A program made the position numbers and the translations under genes. Positions 1 to 12,518 of a stretch of DNA of 64,000 nt are shown here, in pieces (position 1 is the stretch's first letter; the number at the start of each line of letters is the position of its first letter). The notes under the pieces are model-generated. The model was not told the origin of the DNA. It worked only from the letters and a program-made list of their open reading frames with translations, and made no database searches. The DNA comes from Bactrocera neohumeralis. Lineage: Eukaryota; Arthropoda; Insecta; Diptera; Tephritidae. Location: the NCBI RefSeq assembly GCF_024586455.1, contig NC_065921.1, positions 66,651,528-66,715,527 of the forward strand, given 5' to 3'.

Positions 1-190
1 CTTTAGATGATCCTGTTAAGAGTTATCCTGCCAACGCGGGCGCATAATTTTTCCGAAGCGTCACCGGAAATGGCGTCGCAATGGCCGAGTTTAAAATAAT
101 TTTCCGAAATATTTCAGAACTTCTTTGTTAATCGTGTGTTGTTTGTTGGAAAAACGCTGTTTTTAGCCCAGGAAACCCATGTATAACCCC
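1..190 (-). mobile_element. TTAA-flanked element family 1, end piece cut by the window start
   Basis: The stretch ends in CATGTATAACCCC followed by TTAA at 191-194. The same end is seen inverted at 41801 and 12519. The block with GCGGGCG and the GGAAATGGCGTCGC motif near 45-80 matches the reverse complement of 41930-41970. No coding capacity is seen. The other end lies outside the window. Confidence 0.7.
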
Positions 191-194
191 TTAA

Positions 195-1649
195 GTAAAT
201 GTAAAACAAAGCTATCGCTTATTTTACCGTTATTTTCTTATGCTTTTTAACTCAAAACACAAACATTTTAGGAACTTTGTGAAAAAGGACTTTTTGAAAT
301 ACCAACCACAAAGCTATTTACAGCTCATAAGACACCTATTAAAAACGCCAGTCAAGTAATGCAAAAAAATGTTGTATAACCCAACGTTTGACTCAATTCA
401 TTCATAAACATGTTTGCCATAAGAAAATTTATTAAAAGTAGCAACAAACAAATGACAGGCAAAAAACTTTAATTAACTTAACTCATGTCTTCATGGCGGT
501 GCAAATTTTTCTACGCCACTTGAAGGAAACAAAAGAGCCCTCAGCCAATAACAGCAAAGTTTTTTATTTATGCTTATGAGTACATATGTCTCTATGTATG
601 TATATGTATGTACATAAGTATGTAAGTGGAAAGCACAATATAGATTTGTTGTGCCCTGCACTTTGCTTGGTGAGAATTGAAAAATGTTTGTTGCTGACAG
701 CATTACATGCGTCGCTGGCAAGCAAAAGAGCAGACGACGACGGCGCGCCGATGCGTGTTGTTGTTGCACTAAAATGTGAATGCAGCAAAATGTTGTTGCA
801 TTTATAAGCAAATATCGTGTGTTGTTGTTGATGTTGTTGTTCTTTAGTTGGTTACTTATGTTTGCTGTTGGTGCGACGCGTTGCGACTTTCCATCGCTCA
901 CTGTGACACAAGCGATTAAGCGCACACACGCACACACACTTGCACTCTGACTGGCTGCTGCTGTTTGTTTTTGTAAATTAATGACTTAATTTTTGTGAAA
1001 TTCGTAATTGCAGAAATTTCATTCAGCATTCAAATTCAAATTTAGCTGTTGCAATGAATTATATTGCGCCGCATATGGCCAACCAACTGAAAGACTGTGC
1101 GACTGTGTGGCCGTGTGACTGCATGTGTAAATGTGTGTGCACTGGTAGACTGGTAGTGCATTAACATTTGCTTTGAAATGCAATTATTTACTCTGTTTTA
1201 ATGTCATCTTGTCGCTCTTTTTGCTATGGTTGTTATTGTTGCTCTAAATGTGTTTGTTTTTTTTCAAGTATTTTCTTTTAATTTGCATTTTTATTATTAT
1301 TGCAAAGTATTAATTTAGACAGTGTTGGCTTCCAGTTAGCCCGTACTACTAGTAAGCTTTTAGTAGAGTTTTTTAAATGTTGTTTTTGTTTTTAAATTTG
1401 TCTAAGCTTTGTAGTAAAATTTAGCTTAAATTGGATTAAATTAATGTCTGCTTTTCTGTCTGGGACAAAGCTAAATAATTAAAGCTTGGTTTGAAAGGCG
1501 GATGCGGTATCAATGGCTTAGTAATGGTTTAAGTAATAATTTAAATTTTCATAGAAAAATGTATTAAAAATTTAAAAAGACACTGCAAACTAAAAAAAAA
1601 ATAAATAAATAAAAACAAATTAGAATTAAAAAAAATCAACTGACTTTTG
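195..1649. other. Noncoding stretch, nothing specific
   Basis: AT-rich DNA with a TATG/TACA microsatellite near 585-625, TTG-rich runs near 755-855 and a CA run near 920-945. No conserved protein, RNA gene or inverted-end element was recognised. Confidence 0.5.
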
Positions 1650-1797
1650 TTTTAAGCGGTTATATACAGTTAGAAGGCCGAAAAAGCGAATTTTCCAGAA
1701 TTTTTTTTTGAAAAAACTTTAAATATAAATATATGGATAAAGTGATAATAATTTCATTATACGTCATTTTTTAAAATTAATTTCAAATAATTTTTAC

Positions 1798-2693
1798 TTT
1801 GAAACATCATCATTGGTTCCTAATGTATATACTCTTATTATTCAGAAAAATCAATGGAATTCAAAATAGCATTATATTGGAAGAAGGCGTGGTTGTGAAC
1901 CGATTTCACCCATATTTCGTACATGTCATCAGGGTGTTAAGAAAATATTACATACCGAATTTCATTGAAATCGGTCTAGTAGTTCCCGAGATATGGTTTT
2001 TGGTTCATAAGTGGGCGACGCCACGCCCATTTTCAATTTTTAAAAAAAGCCTGGATGCAGCTTCCTTCTGCAATTTCTTCTGTAAAATTTAGTGTTTTCT
2101 GTGAGTGATTTTCAACATAACCTTTGTATGGGAGGTGGGCGTGGTTATTATCCGATTTCTTCCATTTTTGAACTGTATATGGAAATGCCTGAAAACGACG
2201 GCTCTGTAAGTTTGGTTGACATAGCTATAGTAGTTTCCGAGATATGTACAAGAAACTTAGTAGGGGGCGGGGCCACGCCCACTTTTCCAAAAAATTGCGT
2301 CCAAATATGTCCCTTAATGCGATCCTTTGTGCCAAAAAATATCTTTATTTATGGCTTAGTTATGACGATTTATAGGTTTTCGGTTTCGCCATTTTGTGGG
2401 CGTGGCAGTGGGCCGATTTTGCCCATCTTCGAACTTAACCTTCTTATGGAGCCAAGAAATACGTGTACCAAGTTTCATCATGATATCTCAATTTTACTCT
2501 AGTTACAGCTTGCACGGACGGACGGGACGGACAGACAGACATCCGGATTTCGACTCTACTCGTACCCTGATCACTTTGGTATATATAACCCTATATCTGA
2601 CTCTTTTAGTTTTAGGACTTACAAACAACCGTTATGTGAACAAACTATAATACTTTGTTTTAGCGGTTATATATTGTTGCGAGAGTATAAAAA
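1798..2693 (+). repeat. Dispersed GGGCGTGGC-containing noncoding repeat, copy 1
   Basis: Carries several blocks of GGGCGTGGC or CCACGCCC, a GGACGGAC/GACAGACAG tract near 2513-2542, and the end GTTGCGAGAGTATAAAA at 2676-2692. It aligns along its length with 30203-31238 in the opposite orientation. Open frames of up to 136 codons exist, but they read through the repeated noncoding motifs and match no known family. The left end is not clear. Confidence 0.75.
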
Positions 2694-2949
2694 TTATACA
2701 CACATTATGGTATCTTTCAATTGTCTTTTAAGATTTAATATTAGTAAAAATATTTATTTGGAAATAACTTCAGCTGATCTCCGGGAGCTCCTCTCAAAAA
2801 AGACGTTTTGCGGTGACCACTACATCTCTGAACTGTACCTCTGAAATTAAAAAACCAAACAGACGTTAAATTATTTAAATCTGGAAAGCAAATCGAAGAA
2901 CGGCAAAATTTCTCAAAAATAAAATCGTTAGACCAAAATTTCGGCTTTA

Positions 2950-3170
2950 AAATGTTTATAAAAAATATGAAAGTGGCGTACCTCTGGCACCGAACCCCAT
3001 TGTTTATGAGCAAGTCCAGCTTATCTACTACTAGGCTCCATGGTAGGGGGAATAGAACTCCACCCTGTGGCTATCCTAGTACGCAGTACAGCTTTAATCA
3101 GTCTGCATACTGGAGCTGCCACATTCATTTTCTCCAATGCTTTGATGATTTATCGGCGAGAAAAAATCTT
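2950..3170 (-). mobile_element. Non-LTR retrotransposon reverse-transcriptase fragment
   Basis: On the minus strand the translation contains KALEKMNVAAPVCRLIKAVL, followed by a broken form of the conserved PQGGVL.PL.W motif and LVVDKLDLLINNGVRCQRYA. This is the order seen just before the catalytic YADD box of R1/LOA/Jockey-group reverse transcriptases. The YADD box itself is lost and the frame carries stops. It is a short dead fragment. Confidence 0.7.
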
Positions 3171-3252
3171 CATTTAATTACTAAAAAAATATATTTAAGA
3201 AGGTCGTTGGCCACCGACTTTGAAAACACCATTTTGAGAAAAATGCGTTTAA

Positions 3253-3892
3253 GAGGGTGTTCTGGTCTAGACGCATGAATTTTAGGCATTTTCTAAACAA
3301 AGATAAAAAAAAATTAAAAACATTTTTACTATCCATTTTTTTATATGTTTTTTATTGACATTTTAATAATATAAAAAAAATTGCAAGAAAAAAACCAAAA
3401 TTCGTCGAGATACGGGCCGGTGGAGTGGGGGCTTCAAAAAAAACGGTGCGTCCTGGTTGACGTGATTTCAACCCTTGTAGAGATCTAAAACACAAAAAAC
3501 AAGAAGATTCTTCATTAGTAAGGATGTCGTTATCGGGTTGACCATTTTCAAAAAAAAAAAAAAATGGCGTCGACTTGAAAAAAAAATTTTTTTGACCCGA
3601 TTTTTTCGACCATTTCGAATTTTTTAAAAATACTTCAAATCAAAATTTTTGGAAATCCAAGGCAGACACGATAGAGCATTGTATAAAGAAGATACATATA
3701 TATACCAAATTTCAAAGGAATCGGTTCAGTAGAACTTGAGATATCATTTCAACCACCTCAAAAAAAGTGGTTTCGAGAAAAACGCGTCAAACGAAGTCGA
3801 ATTTTGAAAAATCCTTCCAAGGTCATATTTTTGAAAGTGCAAAATATGCAAAAAAAATCGATTTTTTCAAAATTCTAGACCAGAATACCCCC
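3253..3892. mobile_element. TTAA-flanked element family 2 (640 bp)
   Basis: Flanked by TTAA at 3249-3252 and 3893-3896. The ends are inverted repeats, GAGGGTGTTCTGGTCTAGA on the left and the complement of TCTAGACCAGAATACCCCC on the right (two mismatches). No transposase is present. The interior is homopolymer-rich and holds the module GTTTCGAGAAAAACGCGT near 3771-3788. The TTAA flank suggests mobilisation by a piggyBac- or Kolobok-like transposase. Confidence 0.75.
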
Positions 3893-4084
3893 TTAAAGTT
3901 TGCCTTTTTCTTCCAAGCACTCTGAAACGTCTTTTCGTGTAACTTCGAAAATGTTCTCCGTAACGATATGAAATTTTCTGTGTGTATTCTTAAATACTTA
4001 TACATATGTACATTAAGAAAATAAAATAAAAATAGAAAATAAAAAAAATCTAACTGTATGTACCCCTTAAAAATATCTTTATTT

Positions 4085-4330
4085 TGATTTTGACCAATCA
4101 GATTGAATGGAATCTACATGCTGCCGTGCGATATCGGCGGTTTCGATAAATTATCCCGAAACAAAATTTCAGATCGATATCTCTGAAACTGGGGTTTAAT
4201 TCGCTTATACATAGACAGACTGACGGACAGACCGACGGATATGACTAAAGCTCGTTACGCTGATCATTTATGTGCATATATCTTATATGGCGTCCGACGT
4301 TTCTTTCTGGTTCAAGGTACCTTTCTTTTT
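4085..4330 (-). repeat. TATACCCTG-headed dispersed repeat, fragment
   Basis: Contains TTTCAGATCGATATCTCTGAAACT, a run of GACAGACTGACGGACAG and a GGCGTCCGACGTTTCTTTCTGG block. These match, in reverse, the first part of the fuller copies at 35207 and 17592. The head hairpin is not preserved. Confidence 0.6.
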
Positions 4331-4404
4331 ATTTTATAGTCGCACGTTATATAAGGATATATATTCTGAAATTTGTATCTTCTAAAAAGGCGTCTACGAC
4401 TCTT

Positions 4405-5339
4405 TTTGAAACTTCGAGCTCCGAACAGGAGCCGTTAGGCTGAACGGAACGATTCCGCTCTCGAGCTACTGCTGAGGTTGCTGAATCGGAGGGAATTGGC
4501 ACAGGAGTCGCAGGACCATGCACAAATCTCTCCACACCTATGGGTAGTTTTCCGAACATATTCCAAGCAGAGGTCTTTGCCATAAGTCGCTGCGTAGAGT
4601 TAAACCTCGAATGCAACTACCGCAATGAACGTTTACCTATACTAAGCGATAATCAAGCCGCACTCAAAGCGATCTCTGTGAACGAGAATTGAATCGCTAT
4701 TGGTGTATAGAACGACTGAATAGTCTATCAGATCATAACCACGCGTACCTTATTTGAATGCCAGGTCACAAAGGTATAGCGGAGAACGAACTGGCTGATA
4801 AGCTTGCCCGCTCTCCAGGATCCACCAACATGGTAGAGCCGGAACCTTTTATTACGGTTGGTCCCCACACTATATACGAGCTGCTTCGAATGGATGAAAC
4901 AGGGTGGCTACAAGGTTCAAATATGTAATCAACATCCCAAAGGGAAAAACTGAGGCTACTTGTCGCCTTCTACACTAGCCATTGTAAGCTCAAGAAGCAC
5001 TTATATAACATGGGCCTAGCTTCTTTTGCGAACTGCCGGTTCTGCGACTTGAAGTCTGAAACTTCAGAACACCTGCTAATTGACTGCACAGTATTCTGTA
5101 GGCGCAGGACAAAGGCCCTTGGATCCATGTTTCCAAATACGGATCACATCACCTCAATAGCAGCTAGCAATTCCAGGCGGTTTTATAATATTATGATGTC
5201 CTTAATATTACGCACACCCAAATATCTCAGGAATCCTTATGTAGTATTAGAAAGTATAATTTTCATACGTTTGAAGGGAGCTTTACTACTATATCGCTTC
5301 AAAGTGATTCAAGCTTGTACAAGAACGTCTAATCTTTAA
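4405..5339 (+). mobile_element. RNase H-bearing non-LTR retrotransposon, 3' coding remnant
   Basis: The + strand encodes an RNase H domain with NIFQAEVFAISRC (catalytic Glu), LPILSDNQAALKAI (catalytic Asp) and PGHKGIAENELADKLARS, interrupted by stops near 4690 and 4756. Downstream frames give a C-terminal zinc motif C-X2-C-X8-H-X4-C at about 5038-5086 (CRFCDLKSETSEHLLIDC). This domain pair is typical of the end of ORF2 in R1/LOA/I-group elements. The last stop codon, TAA at 5337-5339, overlaps the TTAA target of the next element. Confidence 0.8.
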
Positions 5340-6040
5340 GGCAGTAGTCTGGTAAATTGGGTTCGAAAAATCGAAAATTTTTTTTGCTTAATTTGAAAGT
5401 ACAATGTCTTGAGAATATACTTTGAAAATATCAGAAATATTTCGGGAGTTATAACGAGTTTCCTAGAGCGCCTCGGAGTTCTCTCTCTCGGAGTTGTTGA
5501 ACTTTAAACGCGTTTTTCTCAAAACATTGTTTTTCTGGTCGTCCCGGGTCCTAACTTTTTTTCTACTGAACCGATTGCTTTCAAATTCTAACAGGCTGTT
5601 CTACACACTTATAGTTCTCGTCGGTACTAACGAGAATCTATAATCTCTAACTTTTTATTTTACAACCCTTTCTTTGCTAAAATAAAAGGACTTTTTTTCA
5701 AAGTCCGCCATTTTGTTATTTACCTTTGAAATTTAACTTCATTAGTTCCGACCAAAATGACATGTCTATAGATTAAGAATAATCAAGAATATTTGATTTC
5801 AGATAACATGAAGAGCCAAAATCACCCGGGCCACCCACGTGCATTTTTTTTGAGGTTCCAACTTCAAGTGACAATAATAATAGTAATAAAGTATTAAATT
5901 TTTTCAAATAATTTTTTTTTTATTTTCAATATGTAAATAAAAACACTCTAAATATTCAAGATAATTCATTTTTATTTTCCTATAAAAAACCACCCTCCAA
6001 AGAAGTCATGAAAATAGGCATAAGTTACCAGACTACTACC
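5340..6040. mobile_element. TTAA-flanked element family 3 (701 bp)
   Basis: TTAA flanks lie at 5336-5339 and 6041-6044. The inverted ends are GGCAGTAGTCTGGTAA on the left and the complement of TTACCAGACTACTACC on the right. No coding potential was seen. On the minus strand at 5501-5525 lies the module TTTTGAGAAAAACGCGTTTA, shared with other TTAA elements here. It sits exactly at the end of the LINE remnant. Confidence 0.8.
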
Positions 6041-6044
6041 TTAA

Positions 6045-7107
6045 GTTAGCTTCAAATCTTTAAAAGATACCGTAAATGAATAAAATGATCCCATAAATAG
6101 CGTTTCCCTCCTATAACACTATATTTATTCCTCACAATAAGTATGGAAATTTCTATCTATAACGGTAGTGTGATATTGAAATATTTATTTTTGTACCATT
6201 TGGACGCGAAGGGCTTTTAATGCTCTCACCTAAAAGTTGGTAGTGGTCGAATAAAGGCATAATTTAATGGAAAATGCAGGTTTTTGGACCACTGGGTACA
6301 GTTTAATAAGTCCATGGAGCTTTTTCGAAATAAAGTTTTGAATAAAATGTTGCGCAACTAGAACAAAAGCATTAAGAATACCTCAGCAACAACTATTGGA
6401 CAATAAATTAAATAGATAAATAAGGTAAAATTTACAAAACAAAAAAACAAAAGACAAAATTAAAAACACAAAACAATTGTAAAATAATTTCGAGCAATTT
6501 TTAAGTGCATCATTGATATAAATATAACTTTTAATGCACTTGGTTAGCTGTGTTTGCAAATTTAGACGAGCACTTAACTTTATTTGCCTTTCATTGGACG
6601 TAAGTACTATAAATATTTGTACTATATAATAGATGAATGCGTAGATATGCACATTTACCGATATTAAACGCTTAAAATAATATTTTCATGTCCAAATAAA
6701 TATTGTTTTTGTGCTCTTAATGCAGAAATTTTACGAAAATGTCCACTGCAATTAATATCTACATGCTGAAATTTCCTTTAATTTATGCATTTTATTTACA
6801 AATTTCAAAAACAAAATATTCTAATAAAATTTTGATCACCTTCCGCGTATCTAGATTACACGAATATCTACAAGTGCGCCTACATACGTAACTAATTATA
6901 TTTGCGCGACATTCTAGCACAATTTTAAACGAATTTCTTTCAACAGTTTTTACCTGTTGTCACATTTTTCAGTCGCTCGTGTAGAAATTCTACACTTAAA
7001 TGCAATGCAGCATGTCTCCTTAAGCAATTTAAGCAAAATCAGCGGCGAAGGTGTGCAGACATGCCGATATGCAGGTGCCTACGGCACACATATACATACA
7101 TACATGT
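6045..7107. other. Noncoding AT-rich stretch
   Basis: No conserved protein or repeat ends recognised. It ends in a TACA/TATG microsatellite near 7088-7113. Confidence 0.5.
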
Positions 7108-7114
7108 GTGTACA

Positions 7115-7874
7115 TTAGGGGTTTTTTTTTGAACTATTCATTTTTTTCAATCCCACCATGAAATTTCCTTGGAAATACCGTAAAAAATTCCCTGAAAATT
7201 TGAGCCCTTAATATTAACATTAAGGACTGGACCAAGGCATGTAAAAATTTTCCATAGAGAATACAGGAAAATCGTGATTTTTTATCTTTAAATTTCTATA
7301 GCTCGGAGGCATTTTATAAGGCTTTTAAGTAAGGCTTTATAGAATTTTCATAGATGGCATGTAATAAAAAATCTATGAAAATTGCATACAGCCTTACTTA
7401 AAAAGTCGAATATCTCGAGAAGTATTAATGATAGCGATTTTGACCTCGGACCTTTTTTGTAGCAAATAAAATTTCCTACAAGTTTGTCATGAACATTTTT
7501 TCTATAGCTCTTGTCATTTACGAGATATATACAAAAAAATGCGAATTTCGTGGAAAAGTCAGGTTTAGAGCCCCGTACTACCTCGCCGGTGTGAGTTTCG
7601 ACTTTGTCGCAATGGGCACTTTTGTAGAGTGTTCAATTCTGAGGAATATGTGTCTAAAGTCAAAGCGATGTCATAAAATGCCTCTGAGCTATAGAAATTT
7701 AAAGATAAAAAATCACGATTGTCCTGTATTTTCTATGGAAAATTTTTACATGCCTTGGTCCAGTCCTTAATGTTAATATTAAGGGCTCAAATTTTCAGGG
7801 AATTTTTTTAGGGTATTTCCAAGGAAATTTCATGATGGGATTGAAAAAAATGAATAGTTAAAAAAAACACCCTA
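7115..7874. mobile_element. Fold-back element with TTAGGG-type ends
   Basis: Two arms of roughly 205-215 bp, 7115-7330 and 7665-7874, are near-perfect inverted copies. They start TTAGGGG/TAGGGTG and run through CAATCCCAYCATGAAATTTCC into GATTTTTTATCTTTAAATTTC. A second smaller inverted pair sits inside (about 7320-7352 and 7371-7403). GTGTACA occurs on both sides (7108-7114 and 7875-7881) and may be the target duplication, although the flank is microsatellite. A 93-codon frame at 7489 is not conserved-looking. Confidence 0.8.
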
Positions 7875-7882
7875 GTGTACAT

Positions 7883-8780
7883 ACATACATACATACATAA
7901 ATGTGAGTCGTGTAGCCGACGTGGCGTATGAGTGATCTGTCACCAGTTATGCGTTGTTGCTGTAAGAATTAGCACAGTGCTGCACTTCATATGCAGAAAT
8001 ATCTATCTATATGTATATACATACATACACATGCTATTAATTACGATTTTACGCACGCACATACGTGTATGTATATATTCCAAGATATGTATGTGTATAT
8101 GTGTGCGTGCATGCGTATATTTTTATAATTATTTCTGCATCATTTTGTATATTGCCACCGTGTGTCGTTTATCTTTTTGATGTTCTTACGCTTTGTACGC
8201 TTTACAACAGTTGAGGCGTGTCGCCTCGCATTTGTATCGCATCGTTTCGTATCGCATGACATATCTACGACATGAAATGTCTTATCCCCACTGTTAATAC
8301 ATATATTATGTACTTATACACTTACATACATATATGTATGTATATGCAAGTCTACGCGAAGTACAATGATTTAGGCGGAGCTATTTTTATAAGTAGGCGA
8401 TGATGCAGCAGCATTGCTGGCAGCAGGTGAATGACAGATTTTTATCAATTTTTCTTTAGCAGTGTTGTTGTCATAATGGGGACAACACTCAAATGCAGGT
8501 ATGCATGTATGTACATACAAATATATTATATACACAGACGTATTAGAAATGGTTTGTTTACGCCAATAAATTCCCAAAACGTTGAGTTTTGCAAAGGTGA
8601 AAATTTGTATAGAAATTTAATTTTATTATATTTAGGCAAAAATGTATATTTGCATTATATTAAAAGCAATTTAAAAAATAAATGACATACTTAAATAATA
8701 AACGTATAAAAGCTGATGAGAGACAAAAGGTAAAATATTAAAAAAATATGAAAAAACTAAAATAAGTGTTTTAATAAAAA
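7883..8780. other. Microsatellite-rich noncoding stretch
   Basis: Several TACA/TATG tracts (about 7880-7900, 8005-8035, 8318-8350, 8500-8520) in otherwise unremarkable AT-rich sequence. No gene recognised. Confidence 0.5.
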
Positions 8781-8785
8781 GATTA

Positions 8786-9735
8786 CTAGATATACTCTGC
8801 ATATAAAATAAAATAAATATCTAAAATACTGGAGACGTGTCTTCCGTCTATCACAACGTGTTCGATCTGGTTGGTGGCTTTTCGATTCGGAGACAGCCAC
8901 GTATCTAGCTTGATGAATTTTCTATGCTGAAATCTAGTACTACAGATAACCATATTTCGGGTCCCGGCGAAGTCGATCAGCCTCAACCCATTTGGAGATG
9001 TTTCATCATGGAAGCTGAATTTACCGACTGTTTTGCCAAAGATACCTTCTTTGCCCACCCTGGCGTTAACGTCGCCAAGCACGATTTTGACATCGGCATC
9101 TCTCATAGGTGCGCTCCAAGCGCTCATAGAAGGCATCTTTGGTCACATCGTCCTTCTCTTCCGTCGGAGCGTGGACGCAAATCAGCGATATGTTGAAGAA
9201 CTTCACTTTGATGCGGATTGTGGCTGGACGTTCATCCTTCGGGGTGAATGACAAGGCTCGGCGACGGAGTCTCTCTCCCACCACGAATCCCACACCGAAT
9301 TTGCGCTCTTTTAGTAAATGCCACAAGAACCTACTTGCCTTAGTCCTTGTCCCGTCCATCCCATTTCTTGGGCGGTGGTGATGTCAGCCTTCCCTCTAAC
9401 GAGGACATCAACCAGCTGGACAGCGGCATCTTTCCAATTAAGGGACCGGACATTCCAGATGCATGCTCTTATATCGTTATTCCTAATGCGTTTGCCATGG
9501 TCGTCATCAAAAGGGGGGTTTCTCTTCCGAAGCTATTTTGATCTTTTCATTAGGGGGGTTTTTTACGTGGCGGGTCTCGAACACAGTGCACAACCCTGAG
9601 ATGTTTCGCCTGCTCACTTCAGCTACCCAGAGGATATTTGGTCTAAGACCGGAGGTCGGTGGAGCACTCCCACGTGAATAGGAGTCAGAGAACTTGCGTG
9701 AACTTCTACACATGGCTGTTTCATCCATCGTATTT
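8786..9735 (-). mobile_element. RTE-like LINE, 5' leader and endonuclease domain
   Basis: On the minus strand, from 9735 down: a leader block, then an AP-endonuclease-like domain. Readable pieces are RACIWNVRSLNWKDAAVQLV, ISLICVHAPTEEKDD, DVKIVLGDVNARVGKEGIFG, DETSPNGLRLIDFAGTRNMV and NQIEHVVIDGRHVSSILD. These are the L-GD-NA and (D)H motifs of the apurinic endonuclease half of LINE ORF2, the type often annotated in insects as craniofacial development protein 2-like. Frameshifts break it into at least three frames. No reverse-transcriptase part follows, so the copy is 3'-deleted. Confidence 0.82.
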
Positions 9736-9739
9736 TAAT

Positions 9740-11440
9740 AGGAATTAAAATTGCAAAGGAATGTCTTACATCAATTTTGGAGGGCGGTTCAATAATTTCT
9801 TTTTCAGAAACTTCATCGCTTTTCATGGCGCAACAAGTCATGTTTGTTGGGTTTGAAATATTCGGTTCTACAATATCATGTTATAAATGCGGCTGAGCAA
9901 ATCTCATTGTCCACCTCAATATAATCTGTAATTGTAACATTTGAAGGGCTAAATACGCGCGGCGACTGCTACGTGAGCAGCTGTATACAAAATGGGAAAA
10001 ATGCGTCTAAATTTAAAATTTCGATTTATGAAGAACTTCGAGTTAAGGAAATTTTAGTTATGGAAGGAAATTTTAAGAAATTTGACTTCTAAACGCGATT
10101 GCCAATTCAAGAGTTCGACTTAAAGAAAACTGCGAGTTATGCCAGTTCAGCTGTACATACATACATACTTATGTATGTATATCGAAGCACATTCCACAAC
10201 ATATTCATTGTAAGTTCCACAGCTTTCCCTTACAACCCTTTACAAAAACGCACAACCTTTCTAGCAGTTAGGTCCCACTGGTAATAAAAAAAAAAATAAA
10301 AAAAATAATAATTGCTTTTTTTGTCTTGCAATGCTCAATAATATTGAAAGTGAAATTTCGTAAGCTATTTGATGACGGAGTCTCTTTATTCAAGCAATTT
10401 TTAGTAACAATCAACAGCTGTTTTTCTTAAATTGTATTACGTCAAACAGTTGCGCTGAATCGCGCAGACGATCACATCAAATCACAGCGCATCACAACAC
10501 GATCGCAATTGGATCACAACATATCGTACAACAACAAAACCAACAAATATCGGCCACCAAATATAAACACACACATACATGCATACATATGCACATGCAT
10601 TACACATGTAGAATGTCGGCTGGCGGTAATCGATCGGGATCGGAATCGGCATAGACGATTTTATACGTCATACATACATACATACATACATATGTATTTG
10701 TTTTTTCGTTGTGAAATTTAGAAGTTTATACGAATTCAGCGAAGAATGTAATTAGTTCGATTGCCGGCAAAACTCTGTAAACAAAATGTTTCGTATGAAA
10801 AGTAGAAAATTATAACGAATTTTCTTATGCTTACAAATATGAAAACATACATACTTATCTACGCACAGGAAACTTTACTGGACGCATACATACATACATA
10901 TGTATATTTCTACATACACACGTATGCGTGTATGTATGTGTGTATATATACAATATATGCACTTTGCCGCTTTGGTTGCACTCAGACGGCGGTCTAATAT
11001 TGCCTACAAGTCGACGACTGTCGGCGGTTGAGGTTCTATTTTCATGTGAAATTGAAATGAATAAAGCGAAACGATGAAATGCGCAAAGAAAGAAAAACTT
11101 TGCGTTGGTATTTTCATTACAGATACACATGAAACTGAAAACAGATCCAAGAATATCTCAAATCACCAACAATGCAGCCACGGCAAGTGTGCGAACAACA
11201 ATAACAATAAACGGCGGAGCTAGCTAGCAGTCTAATATAAACCGTTATGTGTTTGCGTATTGTAGAAAATGCGTAAACGTAACGAGAAACCAGAGCAGAA
11301 AGTTTCTTGTGTTGCATAGTGTACGTGTACGTACGTATGTACATATATTTGTATAATTATAATATGTGTATGTATATTTATAAAGTATATAAAGATGTGA
11401 ATGTGCTATAAAATATAATGTTCATCTGAGATTCTAACAA
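9740..11440. other. Noncoding stretch with one less AT-rich island
   Basis: Contains a GAACTTCGAGTTAAGG block near 10030 that resembles one at 50630-50645, possibly another transposon end. A less AT-rich patch at 10440-10660 has repeated ATCACA and GATCGC words. Microsatellites lie near 10150, 10670-10690 and 10885-10940. No protein family or RNA gene recognised. Confidence 0.45.
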
Positions 11441-11449
11441 AAAAAATAG

Positions 11450-12230
11450 CCATAACACCCTTCAAAAATCCAAAAAATTCCGTACACGAACGTAATTATG
11501 ATCGATTAGATTTAATGGTAGCTATAGGTTATAGTCGCCCGATTTGAATATTTTTTTTTTCGAAAGCTGTATCGTTGCCGTAATAAATAATCCATGTCAA
11601 ATATCGTGACATTCTTTATTAAATATAAAAGTTTTCCATAGAAGAACTTATTTTTGATCGTTCAGTAGGTATGAAAACTACATACTTATGTACATATGTA
11701 TGTATGTACTATAGTACATGCATATGGCTACAGTGACACAATCTAAACAAATTTTACAGATATTGTAACGGTACAAACCTTAGGCAATAATCAATACCAA
11801 ATTGTATGAAGATATCTTGTCAAATAAAAGAGTTTTCCACATAAGGTTTTTATTTTGATCGTTATGATTTTCTGGCAACTATATGCTATATTGGTCCGAT
11901 CTGAACCATTCTCGGTCTTTTTGGGCAATACTGCATGCCAAATTTCGTGAAGATATCTTGTCAAACAAAAAAGTTTTCCATGCAAGAACTTAAATCCGAT
12001 CGTTCAGTTTTTAGGGCTGCGTTATGTTATAGAGCTCCGACAAATGAGCAATTTCTTGCGGGAAGAATGATGTGCGCAAAATTTCTGATCGATATCTCAA
12101 AAACTGTGGTGCTAGTTCGCATATATACAGACGGACAGACAAACGAACATGGCTAAATCGATTCAACTCCTCATGCTGATTATGTATGTACATACATATA
12201 TTTTATAAAGTCTCTGACGTTTACGGATTT
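11450..12230 (-). repeat. TATACCCTG-headed dispersed repeat, degenerate copy with internal duplication
   Basis: The block containing GAAGATATCTTGTCAAA and AGTTTTCCA..AAGAACTT occurs near 11805-11850 and again near 11945-11995, with a more diverged version near 11620-11660. The GACGGACAGACAAACGAACATG tract near 12130 and TTTATAAAGTCTCTGACG near 12200 correspond, in reverse, to the start of the 35207 copy. Confidence 0.65.
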
Positions 12231-12518
12231 AAGGAACTCTTTTCAGTTGAGCGTCTTAGGTTTGCTAAAATTCCGGACCTAGATGACCGGTGTCCGACGG
12301 TTGTGAAACATCAAGTGATCTCATCTGCATCAATATTTGTTTTCAAATTATCCTTTGTTGTTGATACGTGCCTAAGACGAAACCATCCCTGTCTGCGGAA
12401 GAATTTAATTCATGATTAAGAACTAACTGAAGTTCATATAGAAACAGTCCGTGAAATTTCTAATTATTAATTATTCAAAATGTGTTTCAATAGGATGATT
12501 CAAATAGAGTTTTCTTAA

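Noticed and set aside
491..937. 148-codon minus-strand frame
   Set aside because: Composition driven by microsatellite and CAA/TTG tracts; no domain and no conserved start.
2092..2502. 136-codon frame in the GGGCGTGGC repeat
   Set aside because: The inverse copy at 30203-31238 does not preserve the frame as a conserved protein; the translation is of tandem noncoding motifs.
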